Shown piece after piece: positions 43,801 through 52,301 of a stretch of DNA of 64,000 nucleotides. Every line of letters begins with the position of its first letter. The first letter of the stretch is position 1. The stretch is from Streptomyces sp. WMMC940. GTDB lineage: Bacteria; Actinomycetota; Actinomycetes; Streptomycetales; Streptomycetaceae. Location: positions 4,878,001-4,942,000 of the forward strand of contig NZ_JAPZBC010000001.1 of assembly GCF_027460265.1 (NCBI RefSeq), read 5' to 3'. A program made the translations under genes and the position numbers. The notes under the pieces were generated by a model, which worked only from the letters and a program-made list of their open reading frames with translations, did not search any database and was not told the DNA's origin.

Positions 43801-43818
43801 CCGTGACCGTGACCGTGA
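43795..43818 (+). repeat. CCGTGA hexamer, four copies, covering the S37 stop
   Basis: Four perfect CCGTGA units. The first contains the peptidase TGA, and since six is a multiple of three the following units give three more in-frame TGA codons. Confidence 0.9.
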
Positions 43819-43937
43819 CGGATGCCGGTTGTGGGAACGGTCGGCCATCGGATATCGGTGGTTGCTGATCGGTGACCGTGGCCGGGAACCTGGCGACTGG
43901 CGAACTGGTGATGTCGGCTGGTGGCGGTGGCCGCTCT

Positions 43938-43972
43938 GGCGAACGGCGAACGGCGAACGGCGAACGGCGAAC
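43938..43972 (+). repeat. GGCGAAC heptamer, five tandem copies
   Basis: Five perfect 7-base units followed by a partial GGCG, in the intergenic space downstream of the S37 peptidase and of the convergent secreted-protein gene. The unit is too short and unspaced for CRISPR; it is a simple sequence repeat. Confidence 0.9.
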
Positions 43973-44014
43973 GGCGGGCTGTGTCCCGTCGCGGACGACC
44001 CGCGATGCGCGGTG

Positions 44015-44626
44015 TCAGAGGCGGCGGGCACAGCCCACCGGTTTGCGGCCGGCGGGCAGTTCCACGAACAGATCCGTCGACGGCGGGCACTGGGAACGTC
44101 CGTCCACGGCCGACGCCACCCTGAACTCGGGCCGGTGCTCACCGGATCCGTCGCAGGCGGTCTCCTTCACCTGGCCCTGGCGCGAGGTGTGGAGGCAGTC
44201 GCCGACGACCGTGTGCGGTCCGCCCCCGCCCCCGGGATCGCCGGGATGCGGCGGCTCCAGATTGCGCATGCAGGCGTAACCCCGCGGCACCGAACCGTCG
44301 CCGTCCTCGTCGAGCGCCGGCCGGTGCTCCGAGATGTGCAGCACGAAGTCGGTCGTGTCCGGGCAGTCCGGTGTGTCCGTCCGCCGTCCGTCGTGACGGG
44401 CGATCACGCGCGCCGCCGCCTTCTCGCTGGTGCAGGGCACTTCACGGACATCCGCGCGGCCCGGGCCGCTGCAGCTCCCGGGCCCGAGGTACAGCGGTCC
44501 GTGTGCGGACGGCGCCGAGCTCTCGCGCGGCGTCTGTGGGCCATCGCCCCCGGCGCCTGCCGGTCCAGGTCGGCAGCAGACGAGCACCGCGCAGACCACC
44601 CCCACCCAAAGACGCCGTACGTGCAT
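44015..44626 (-). CDS. Secreted Cys-containing protein of unknown function
   Basis: A 203-residue protein starting MHVRRLWVGVVCAVL from ATG 44626 (AGGGGG upstream), with a signal peptide of about 26 residues. The mature part has a Gly/Pro-rich beginning and then about eight Cys in short extracellular-looking segments (LYLGPGSCSG, VPRGYACMRNLEPP, VVGDCLHTSRQGQVKETAC). This repeated C...H/E pattern resembles small cell-surface septum-like domains, but I recognise no named family. Confidence 0.68.
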   Translation of the reverse strand: MHVRRLWVGVVCAVLVCCRPGPAGAGGDGPQTPRESSAPSAHGPLYLGPGSCSGPGRADVREVPCTSEKAAARVIARHDGRRTDTPDCPDTTDFVLHISEHRPALDEDGDGSVPRGYACMRNLEPPHPGDPGGGGGPHTVVGDCLHTSRQGQVKETACDGSGEHRPEFRVASAVDGRSQCPPSTDLFVELPAGRKPVGCARRL

Positions 44627-44741
44627 GGATCCCCCTGCTTGCCCGCTCCAGCGTGGCCCGCCGGTGCGGGCGCACGCCAGGGGAGCAGGGGGGCTTTTCA
44701 CAGCGTGGGGGGTGTGCGCCGGTAGCGCGGCCTACGCCGCG

Positions 44742-46577
44742 CTACTCCCGATATCTCAGGCCGTGTCCGACCGGGTACAGCACCTGCGTCGGGTCGTCGG
44801 CTCGCTGCACCGGTACGGGAAGGCGGCCTTCGGGCTCGGCCCGGCCCGCGATCACCCTTACCGCCGCCCGTAGTTCGACGTCGGTCCAGCTGTAGGTCGC
44901 GAGCGAGGCCGCGAAGCCGGTGCCCGTCAACTGCGCGATGTCGTACGGGTTCCGGATGGCGACCGTGACCACCGGGACACCCGTGGCCACCAACCGGGAG
45001 ACGAGGGTCCGTTGCGGACTGGTCGCCGAGACGTTGTACGTACCGACGACCACGACGTCCTTCCCGGCCGCCGCGGCCACCGCTTCCTCGATCCTCGCGG
45101 CCGTGGGGGTGATGCCGGTGGACAGCGCCGTCGCGGTGAAGCCCAGTTCGGTGAAGCCCTTTGTGAGCGTGGCGGTCGGGGGCCCGGTCGTCCCGGACGG
45201 GGAGGCCGGATCCGCGCCGACCACGAGCACATCGCGGTGTCTGCGGCGGGACAGCGGCAGCAGACCTGCCGGATCGGCGAGCAGTGTGGTGGTGCCCTGG
45301 GCGATCCGGTCGGCGGCGGCCAGATGGGATCGCTTGCCCACGGTGCGGTCCACGCCCTGGCGGGTGACGAACGGCTGCCGGAAGAGGCCCAGTTCGTCCT
45401 TCAGCAGCAGAATGCGCAGGATCGATTCCTCGATGCGCTGCTCGGTCAGCTCACCGCTCCGCACGGCCTCCAGGACGGCGTTCCAGGCGACGCCCAGGTC
45501 CGGCGGGTTGAGCAACTGGTCGCAGCCGGCCTTCAGGGCGAGCACCGGAACCCGGTCGTCGCCGTACTTCTGCCGTACGCCCGCCATGTCGAGCGCGTCG
45601 GTGACGACGACCCCGTCATACCCGAGTTCCTCGCGCAGTATCCCCGTGAGGATGGGGCGGGACAGCGTCGCCGGGTCCTCGCTCGGGTCGAGCGCCGGGA
45701 CGACGATGTGCGCCGTCATGATCGAGCGGATGCCCGCGGCGATCGCCGCCCGGAACGGCGGAGCGTCCAGCTCGCTCCACTCCTCGCGGGTGTGGTGGAT
45801 CGTCGGCAGCGAGTAGTGGCTGTCGGACACGGTGTCCCCGTGCCCCGGGAAGTGCTTGGACGTCGCGGCGATGCCCGCGCCCTGGTAGCCCCGCACCTGT
45901 GAGGCGACCAGCCCCGACACGGCCCGGGGGTCGGAGCCGAACGACCGCACGCCGATGACCGGGTTGGCCGGATTGACGTTGACGTCGGCGACCGGCGCGT
46001 AGTTTTGCCGGATGCCCATCGCGGCGAGTTCGGTGCCGGCGATCCGGGCGGCCTTCCGGGCGTCGGAACGGGAACCGCCCGCCCCCAGTGCCATCGCGCC
46101 CGGCACGAGCGTGGCGGGCTTGCCGACCCGGGCGACGATGCCGTGCTCCTGGTCCGTGGAGATCAGCAGCGGAACGGGGGTGGGCTGGGCGAGTCCCGCC
46201 CGCTGGATGCCGTTGGACAGCTCGGCGATCTGCTGCGGGTCACGGGTGTTGTGGGCCCAGACGAAGTAGATGATGCCGCCGACGTGGTAGCGCTCGATCA
46301 GTTCGGCGGCCGAACGGACCCCGATCTCCCTGAGGTTGGCGTCGATGTCGACCTGGTCGGGTGCGTTGGCGGAGTGCCCGTACACCCGCATCACGAAGAG
46401 CTGTCCGACCTTCTCCTCAAGGCTCATCCGGGAGATGAGCCGCTGGAGACGGGCGCGAGTGGGGCCGCGGTCGGCTGAGCCCGCGTGTGCGGGGCCGGAG
46501 GCGAGGGCTGCGGCCGCGGCACCTACGGCGGTGGCGGCGAGAACGGAACGTCTGGACGGCGCGGTCCGGTCGGGCAC
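44742..46577 (-). CDS. Secreted glycoside hydrolase family 3 beta-N-acetylhexosaminidase-like
   Basis: A 611-residue protein beginning VPDRTAPSRRSVLAATA: a Tat signal (RRSVLAA) with cleavage near AHA-GS. The GH3 barrel has KHFPGHGDTVSDSHYSLP (the NagZ-type His-containing loop) and nucleophile Asp327 in VVTDALDMAGV. A C-terminal GH3 alpha/beta sandwich follows from about residue 430. It should remove GlcNAc-type residues from chitin oligomers or cell-wall glycans outside the cell. The GTG at 46577 with GGAAGGAG upstream is preferred to an upstream ATG at 46607. Confidence 0.88.
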   Translation of the reverse strand: MPDRTAPSRRSVLAATAVGAAAAALASGPAHAGSADRGPTRARLQRLISRMSLEEKVGQLFVMRVYGHSANAPDQVDIDANLREIGVRSAAELIERYHVGGIIYFVWAHNTRDPQQIAELSNGIQRAGLAQPTPVPLLISTDQEHGIVARVGKPATLVPGAMALGAGGSRSDARKAARIAGTELAAMGIRQNYAPVADVNVNPANPVIGVRSFGSDPRAVSGLVASQVRGYQGAGIAATSKHFPGHGDTVSDSHYSLPTIHHTREEWSELDAPPFRAAIAAGIRSIMTAHIVVPALDPSEDPATLSRPILTGILREELGYDGVVVTDALDMAGVRQKYGDDRVPVLALKAGCDQLLNPPDLGVAWNAVLEAVRSGELTEQRIEESILRILLLKDELGLFRQPFVTRQGVDRTVGKRSHLAAADRIAQGTTTLLADPAGLLPLSRRRHRDVLVVGADPASPSGTTGPPTATLTKGFTELGFTATALSTGITPTAARIEEAVAAAAGKDVVVVGTYNVSATSPQRTLVSRLVATGVPVVTVAIRNPYDIAQLTGTGFAASLATYSWTDVELRAAVRVIAGRAEPEGRLPVPVQRADDPTQVLYPVGHGLRYRE

Positions 46578-47059
46578 TGGTGCTCCTTCCCTGAAGGAAA
46601 CTTCCAAGGGTCACGGATATCCGGAAAGTAACTGCCAGTCAAGGGAATCGGCCGGACGGGCGCACGGCCGCGGCGGCAGCCGAGTCGCGACGGTTCAGCG
46701 AGGCGTGGAGGAGGGAGCGCGCGGATCAGCGGGCGTGGACAAGCGGGCGCGTGGACAAGAGGGACCGCCACCGGAGCTGGGAGGGGGCGCACCGGTGGCG
46801 GCGTGCCGCAGGCCGCAGGCGGCCAGGGAGGGAGTCAGCGATCGCAGCCAGCAACGAGGGCCGACGACGCCGCTCTGCGGTGACTCGTCCGCGGCACGGC
46901 ACTTGGACGCCTGGTTCCCGTCGTGGGTTCCCCGCGCTCCGAGATTTCCTGGTTGCGTCGTGGGGGCGGGGTGACCGTGTGCCGAGCGGGTCGGGGCGGT
47001 CACGACCCGGGGCGGACCTGCGGCGCCGACCCGGTGTCGGGTGGCGGGCGATCACGGAC
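46578..47059. other. Intergenic region without a convincing gene
   Basis: This 482-base stretch lies upstream of the GH3 gene and downstream of the small cytosolic protein gene, both on the minus strand. The open frames in it lack an RBS, codon bias or recognisable protein features. Promoter elements for the GH3 gene are expected near 46600-46650, where the sequence is AT-richer. Confidence 0.6.
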
Positions 47060-47521
47060 TCAGCGCCACTCCTGCACGTCCACGACCGTGCCCGCCGTCA
47101 GATCCGGATGCCCCCAGAAGTCGCCGACCTGCGTGGCGACGACGAGCACCGGGCGCCCCTGGGCGTCCAGGTGCGCCGTGAAGAACCCGAAGACCCATGA
47201 CGGCTCGGCGACCAGATCCCGCGGAGGCGCCAACCGGACCAGCTCCGTCCCGTCCGCCTCGTACACGACCGCGTTGTCCGTGGGCGTGTACGGGGTGTCG
47301 TCCAGCGCCTCGACGACGATCACCCGGCCGTCCCACGCCACTGCCGCCTGGGTCGGTCCCGCGAAGTCCTTCTGCACGATCCCGCCGCCATGCGTCCAGC
47401 GGACGACGCGATCACCGTGGCTCCAGCCGGTGACGACCGGGTCCCGGCCGTTCCGGGCACGAGCGTTCGCGGCCTGGGGGTCCGCGGCCCGGGCGTTCGG
47501 GTCCTGAGGGTTCCGGCTCAT
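47060..47521 (-). CDS. Conserved hypothetical protein
   Basis: A 153-residue soluble protein. The first 30 residues are Ala/Asn/Arg-rich and look disordered; the rest is a beta-rich domain (VVRWTHGGGIVQ, AAVAWDGRVIVVEALDD, ELVRLAPP, SWVFGFFTAH) ending VVDVQEW. Strand spacing resembles a small propeller or WD-like fold, but I recognise no family. Codon use is typical for the host. It stands alone on the minus strand. Confidence 0.7.
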   Translation of the reverse strand: MSRNPQDPNARAADPQAANARARNGRDPVVTGWSHGDRVVRWTHGGGIVQKDFAGPTQAAVAWDGRVIVVEALDDTPYTPTDNAVVYEADGTELVRLAPPRDLVAEPSWVFGFFTAHLDAQGRPVLVVATQVGDFWGHPDLTAGTVVDVQEWR

Positions 47522-47999
47522 GGGCGGTCTCCATGGGCTTCACGCGGTTGCCGATGAACTTCAGCCTACTGCGGGCGGCCCGTCCGGCGATCTCCACCGG
47601 TTCCGGCGGCCACCGTGTGCCGGCCGGTCTTTCGCCGTCCTGGTCCGGCACGGGTCAGCCCCGACCCCCGTCTGCCACCCGGGTGGGACCCGGTCCTGCC
47701 CTGCACCCGTCCGCCGGCCATGCCTGGGTCCTGCCTGGGTTCGGTCCCGGGTCCCGCGTCGGTGAGCCCCTGCCCTGCGCTCTTTCGGTGCTTCCGTCCC
47801 GTCCGGCTCTTCCGTCCCGTCCGACTCTCCCGTCCCGGCGTCCGGCATCGTCTCGGCGTCCCGGCCGCCCCGCATCGCTCAGGCCCCGGTCCCGCATGGG
47901 GCCCCGGACCTGCCGGCCCGGCATGGGCAGGCAGGCCTCCCTGAGCCTGCTCTGGCCCGGGGCGTGGCCAGGGCCGCGCACGTCGCCGGACCGGAGGGT
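47522..47999. other. Intergenic region with degenerate 18-base repeats
   Basis: No supported gene. It contains an 18-base unit CTTCCGTCCCGTCCGGCT at 47791-47808 followed by a one-mismatch copy at 47809-47826 and a decayed third copy, within a strand-asymmetric C/T-rich tract (about 47560-47900). Frames here give only low-complexity Arg/Gly/Pro peptides. Confidence 0.6.
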
Positions 48000-48782
48000 T
48001 CAGGAGCGCACCAGCGACTCGAGGTGCTCCCGCCCCGCCGCGAGTATCCCCGGCAACTCGGCCGTGCCCGGGTGCCAGCGCCTCTCGTACTCCCAGCACA
48101 CCCAGCCGTCGCCGTCCGCGAGCGCCAGGCACTCACCGAGGGGCAGGACCCCGGCGCCCAGCGGCAGCGGCGTGAGGTCCTCCGCCGAGGCGACGTCCTT
48201 GACCTGGACGCAGCCCAGATAGGGCCCGAGCGCCGCCCGGGTCGTGACGGGCGGTTCCTCCTCCAGCCATGGGTGCAGCACATCCCACAGCGCTCCCACG
48301 TGCTTGTGCCCGACCTGGCCCACGATGCGGGAGACCGCGATGCCCGTGCGATGCGAGTCATGGGTTTCCAGCAGGACCCGCACACCCGCGTCGGCGGCGG
48401 TCTCGGCCGCCGCGGCGAGCCGCCTGGCCGCCGCCGCATCGGCGGTCTCCTGGGGCTGGTCGCCGCCCCCGGGGAAGACCCGGACGAAGGGAGCCCCCAA
48501 ATCCTTTGCCAGCAAGACCAGTTCTGTCAGCTCCTCGCGAATCGCCGCCTCGTCGCCCGCAGCCGCGACCTGGGCGTAGCCGGCGACCGTCACGATCTCC
48601 ACGCCCGCCCGGGCGAACTCGTCCACGACCGCGGCCCGTTCGCGTATCCCCATGGCCAGGTTGACCGGCTCCTCGGGGTGGGTGCGCAGCTCCACTCCCT
48701 GCCAGCCCGCCGAGGCCGCCAGGGAGGCCACCTCCGGGACGGGCATGCCGGGAACGCCGAGGGTCGAGAAGGCGAATCTCAC
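48000..48782 (-). CDS. Sugar phosphate isomerase/epimerase (xylose-isomerase-like TIM barrel)
   Basis: A 260-residue AP-endonuclease-2-like TIM barrel starting MRFAFSTLGVPG. Conserved acidic metal-site segments include GVELRTH, VLLETHDS, GALWDVLHPW, VKDV and CWEYERRW. Such enzymes epimerise or isomerise ketoses or inositol derivatives using a divalent metal. The GTG start overlaps the stop of the upstream MarR-GNAT gene (GTGA), so translation is coupled, but the functional link is not obvious. Substrate unknown. Confidence 0.84.
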   Translation of the reverse strand: MRFAFSTLGVPGMPVPEVASLAASAGWQGVELRTHPEEPVNLAMGIRERAAVVDEFARAGVEIVTVAGYAQVAAAGDEAAIREELTELVLLAKDLGAPFVRVFPGGGDQPQETADAAAARRLAAAAETAADAGVRVLLETHDSHRTGIAVSRIVGQVGHKHVGALWDVLHPWLEEEPPVTTRAALGPYLGCVQVKDVASAEDLTPLPLGAGVLPLGECLALADGDGWVCWEYERRWHPGTAELPGILAAGREHLESLVRS

Positions 48783-49723
48783 GTGGGCGATCCTTCCTGG
48801 AGGGGCAACCGCCAGTCCTGGCCGACCAGGTCGGCGCCGTATGAGCGGTGCGGCTTCTCCGCGACGAGTGTGAATCCCGCGCGCTGGTAGATGCTCCGGG
48901 CGGCCGTCAGGACGTCATTGGTCCAGAGCACCAGTTCCCGGTATCCCACTTCCCGGGCGAAATCCACGACCGCGCCCACCAGCCGCTCCCCGAGGCGGTG
49001 GCCGCGCGCCTCGGGCTCGACCAGCAGCAGCCTCAGCCGGGCGGTGGACGGGGCCTCGTCCCGTACGCACATCACGGAACCGACCGGGCGGCCGTCCAGC
49101 TCGGCTATCCACACCCGTTCGAGGTGGGGATCGTGGTCCTGGGCGAAGTCCGCGACGATCCGGGCGACCAGCCCTTCGAAGTCCGCGTTCCAACCGTACT
49201 CCGCCGCGTAGAGCGCGCCGTGCCGCTGGACGATCCAGCCCAGCTCCCCGGGCACCGGGTCGCGCAGCACCGGCCCCTCGCCACGCCCCTGCCGGTCCGG
49301 CCGGACCTCGCCCAGTATGTCGCGCACCGTGCGCATGGCCTCGGTCAGCCGGGGCTGCTCCACGGCCGGAACATCGGCCAGCAGCCTGCCCACGGCCTCC
49401 CGGGAGCGCTCGTCCAGCAGGGCCGTCGCCTCTCGCCCGCGTGGTGTCAGCGTTATGCGCTGCCGCCGCGAGTCCTCCTCCGACGGGGCCCGCTCGACCA
49501 GGCCGTCACGCTCGAACTTGCCGAGCAGCCGACTCAGATAGCCCGCGTCCAGGGACAGCTCCAGCCGGAGGTCGGCGGCGTCGGTCCGCGGGGCGTGGGC
49601 CAGCTCGTACAGCACCCGCGACTCGGTGAGCGTGTACGGCGTGTAGAGGTGCTTGCTGTAGTCGAGCGCGCCGATGAGGTTGGTGTAGAAGCGGTTGAAG
49701 GCGCGAATCTCCTGGACGGCCAT
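48779..49723 (-). CDS. MarR regulator fused to a GNAT acetyltransferase
   Basis: A 314-residue fusion. The N-terminal winged helix (about 10-145; LTESRVLYEL, SLDAGYLSRLLGKFERDGLV, DSRRQRITLTPRGRE) is a MarR DNA-binding domain. The C-terminal half (about 165-305; RLRLLLVEPEARGHRLGERLV, YQRAGFTLV) is a GNAT N-acyltransferase with the acetyl-CoA R/Q-x-x-G-x-A-like loop. Such MarR-GNAT fusions are known in actinobacteria; targets are unclear. A 13-base palindrome 24 bases upstream suggests autoregulation. An upstream GTG (49774) is possible but overlaps that palindrome. Confidence 0.87.
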   Translation of the reverse strand: MAVQEIRAFNRFYTNLIGALDYSKHLYTPYTLTESRVLYELAHAPRTDAADLRLELSLDAGYLSRLLGKFERDGLVERAPSEEDSRRQRITLTPRGREATALLDERSREAVGRLLADVPAVEQPRLTEAMRTVRDILGEVRPDRQGRGEGPVLRDPVPGELGWIVQRHGALYAAEYGWNADFEGLVARIVADFAQDHDPHLERVWIAELDGRPVGSVMCVRDEAPSTARLRLLLVEPEARGHRLGERLVGAVVDFAREVGYRELVLWTNDVLTAARSIYQRAGFTLVAEKPHRSYGADLVGQDWRLPLQEGSPT

Positions 49724-49746
49724 GACCGAACCCCCGACCTTTCCTT

Positions 49747-49759
49747 TGACTGAGTCAAG
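49747..49759. promoter_or_regulatory. MarR-type palindrome upstream of the MarR-GNAT gene
   Basis: TTGACTGAGTCAA is a perfect 6-bp inverted repeat about a central base. It could also supply a -35-like TTGACT. Its position 24 bases before the ATG fits repression by the encoded MarR domain. Confidence 0.65.
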
Positions 49760-49916
49760 GCTAGGTTCGGGCAATGACGCCCGGCAAGGCCTGTGGACAA
49801 CTCCCGCCGCCTCCGCCGCGCCTACCCTTCCGCACCGGGGCCGCAGGGCGCGACGAGCCCCACGCGCCGGGCCTCCTCCTGGCGTACCGCCGCCTGCCCT
49901 TCGGGTCGTGCTCCCG

Positions 49917-51011
49917 TCAGTCCTTGCGCGGCGGCGCCGTCGACGTCCGCGCCATCAGTTCCGCGCCGATCGTCGCGATGCCGCCCGGCGGCGGAGCCTC
50001 CCTGCCCATGGCGAGACGGCCCGCGCGCACCCCTGCCTCGTGCAGCGGCAGCCGTACCGTCGTCAGTGCCGGCACCGCGTCCACCGAGAACGGCAGGTCG
50101 TCGAATCCGGCCACCGAGACGTCCTCCGGGATGCGCAGGCCCAGGTCGCGCAACGCCGCGCAGGCACCCAGTGCCACCGTGTCGTTGGCCGCGACGATCG
50201 CCGTCAGACCGGGATCACGGCGCAGCAGTTCCAGCGTGGCGTCGTAGCCCGAGCGCCGGTCGTACAGGCCGTGGATCGTCAACCGCTCCTGATCCTCCGG
50301 CACGGATCCGGCCGCCCCCGCGCCCCCGGCGTAGGCCGCCGTCGCCGCTTCCAGCGCCGCGCGATGGCCTTCGAGCCGGTGCCGTGTGGTGGTGCGCCCG
50401 GTGGGGCCCGCGACATACCCGATCCGCCGGTGCCCAAGGCCGATCAGGTGCTCCGTGAGCCGTCGCCCGCCGCCCCGGTTGTCGAAGGCGAGCGTGGCGG
50501 TGACGGCGCCCCCGGAGACGGGTGGGCGGCCGCAGAGCACGACCGTCGTCCCCGCGTCCGCGAGCCTCCCGAGCTTGGCCGCCATGGCGGTGAGGTGGTC
50601 CGGGTCCTCCGGTGCCCCGCCCGTGAGGACCACCGCGGCCGCCCGCTGCCGCTGCAGCAGTGTCAGGTAGGTCAGTTCGCGTTCCGGGGAGCCGCCCGTG
50701 TTGCACACCACTGCCAGTTTCTCGCCGCCCGCCCGGCCCGAGGCGCCCTCGCCGATCGCGGTCTGTGCGGCGCCGGCCAGGATCCCGAAGAACGGGTCGG
50801 CGATGTCGTTGACGAGGATCCCGACCAGGTCGGAGGTGGCCGCCGCGAGTGAGCTGGCCGGCCCGTTGAGGACGTAGTCGAGCTCGTCCACCGCCCGCAG
50901 TACCCGTTCCCGGGTCGAGGCGGCGACCGGGTAGTTGCCGTTGAGGACCCGGGAGACGGTCGCCGGGGAGACCCGGGCGCGAGCCGCCACATCAGCCAGC
51001 GTGACTGTCAT
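49917..51011 (-). CDS. LacI-family regulator
   Basis: A 364-residue LacI/GalR repressor. The N-terminal HTH (TLADVAARARVSPATVSRVL, residues 3-22) includes the hinge region, and a periplasmic-binding-like sugar domain follows (GILVNDIADPFFG, then NDTVALGACAALRDLG and SVAGFDDLPF). It is divergent from the Gfo/Idh/MocA oxidoreductase, which it should control through the palindrome at 51084-51097. The effector is probably a sugar or inositol derivative. Confidence 0.9.
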   Translation of the reverse strand: MTVTLADVAARARVSPATVSRVLNGNYPVAASTRERVLRAVDELDYVLNGPASSLAAATSDLVGILVNDIADPFFGILAGAAQTAIGEGASGRAGGEKLAVVCNTGGSPERELTYLTLLQRQRAAAVVLTGGAPEDPDHLTAMAAKLGRLADAGTTVVLCGRPPVSGGAVTATLAFDNRGGGRRLTEHLIGLGHRRIGYVAGPTGRTTTRHRLEGHRAALEAATAAYAGGAGAAGSVPEDQERLTIHGLYDRRSGYDATLELLRRDPGLTAIVAANDTVALGACAALRDLGLRIPEDVSVAGFDDLPFSVDAVPALTTVRLPLHEAGVRAGRLAMGREAPPPGGIATIGAELMARTSTAPPRKD

Positions 51012-51083
51012 CGCTTTCCTCCGAGGGGGATCCGGCCGGGCCCTTGTCCGGGTTGCTGTCCGCAGGCTAGCGTCATCACTGGT

Positions 51084-51097
51084 AGAAAGCGCTTGCT
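51084..51097. promoter_or_regulatory. LacI-type operator
   Basis: AGAAAGCGCTTGCT contains the perfect palindrome AAGCGCTT (51087-51094), matching the central CG pair and A/T flanks of LacI/GalR operators. It lies between the divergent lacI-type gene and the oxidoreductase gene. Confidence 0.7.
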
Positions 51098-51149
51098 ATG
51101 ACCATTTCGCCGCCGTTTCGAGCAATCGGGGAGACATGGAGGCACCTTC

Positions 51150-52301
51150 GTGACACGCAGGACGGTGCGGATCGCCATGAACGGCGTCACGGGGCGGATG
51201 GGGTACCGGCAGCACCTCGTGCGCTCCCTCCTCGCGATACGCGAACAGGGCGGGCTCGGCATCGGCGACGGTGCGGTCCTCTGGCCCGAGCCCGTCCTGG
51301 TCGGCCGTCGTGAACACGCCCTGCGCGAGATCGCCGACCGCCACGGCCTGACCGAGTGGTCGACGGACCTCGACGCGGTGCTCGCCGACGGGACGGTGGA
51401 CGTCTACTTCGACGCGCAGGTCACCTCGGCCCGGGTCGACGCGATCAAGAAGGCGATCGCGGCCGGCAAGCACGTGTACACCGAGAAGCCCACCGCGTCC
51501 GATACCGGCGCAGCCCTCGAACTGGCACGTCTCGCACTGGCCGCCGGCATCCGGCACGGCGTCGTCCAGGACAAGATCTTCCTGCCGGGCCTGCTGAAGC
51601 TGAAGCGCCTCGTGGAAGGCGGCTTCTTCGGAGAGATCCTCTCCGTGCGGGGGGAGTTCGGCTACTGGGTCTTCGAGGGCGACTGGCAGGACGCCCAGCG
51701 CCCCTCCTGGAACTACCGCTCCGAGGACGGCGGCGGCATCGTCGTCGACATGTTCCCGCACTGGGAGTACGTGCTGCACGAGCTCCTCGGCCGGGTGACG
51801 AGCGTCCAGGCGCATGTCGCCACGCACGTCCCGCAGCGCTGGGACGAGCGGGGCAAACCGTACGAGGCGACGGCCGAGGACGCGGCGTACGCCGTGTTCG
51901 GGCTGGCGAACGGTGTCGTCGCCCAGATCAACTCCTCCTGGGCGGTCCGCGTGCACCGCGACGAACTGGTCGAGTTCCAGGTGGACGGTACGCACGGATC
52001 GGCGGTCGCGGGGCTGCGCCGCTGCCGCGTCCAGCACCGCAGCGCCACGCCGAGGCCCGTCTGGAACCCGGACCTGCCCGCCACGGAGCCCTTCCGCGAG
52101 CAGTGGCAGGACGTCCCGGACAACGCCGAGTTCGACAACGGGTTCAAGGCCCAGTGGCAGCTGTTCCTCAGGCACGTCGCCCTGGGCGAGCCCCACCACT
52201 GGGACCTGATGGCCGGTGCCCGCGGGGTGCAGCTCGCCGAGCTTGGACTCGAGTCCTCCGCGGAGGGGCGACGTCTCGACGTTCCGGAGCTGACGCTGTG
52301 A
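51150..52301 (+). CDS. Gfo/Idh/MocA family oxidoreductase
   Basis: A 383-residue NAD(P)-dependent sugar dehydrogenase. The N-terminal Rossmann segment VRIAMNGVTGRMGYRQH has the dinucleotide GxxGxxG-like loop, and the catalytic EKP motif (VYTEKPTA, around residue 112) is present. The C-terminal alpha/beta domain includes GGGIVVDMFPHWEYVL with the His. It starts GTG 51150. Likely the first enzyme of a LacI-controlled sugar/polyol pathway whose next genes are damaged: a remnant overlaps its stop. Confidence 0.88.
   Translation: MTRRTVRIAMNGVTGRMGYRQHLVRSLLAIREQGGLGIGDGAVLWPEPVLVGRREHALREIADRHGLTEWSTDLDAVLADGTVDVYFDAQVTSARVDAIKKAIAAGKHVYTEKPTASDTGAALELARLALAAGIRHGVVQDKIFLPGLLKLKRLVEGGFFGEILSVRGEFGYWVFEGDWQDAQRPSWNYRSEDGGGIVVDMFPHWEYVLHELLGRVTSVQAHVATHVPQRWDERGKPYEATAEDAAYAVFGLANGVVAQINSSWAVRVHRDELVEFQVDGTHGSAVAGLRRCRVQHRSATPRPVWNPDLPATEPFREQWQDVPDNAEFDNGFKAQWQLFLRHVALGEPHHWDLMAGARGVQLAELGLESSAEGRRLDVPELTL

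Noticed and set aside
43938..43972. Possible CRISPR array
   Set aside because: The repeat unit is 7 bases with no spacers; no cas genes are present.
46695..47003. A 102-codon minus-strand frame in the GH3 upstream gap
   Set aside because: No RBS, poor codon bias and low-complexity Pro/Ser/Arg protein.
47533..48222. A 229-codon plus-strand frame over a repeat-rich gap
   Set aside because: Pro/Ser/Arg-rich translation generated by degenerate repeats; it also runs antisense into the isomerase gene.
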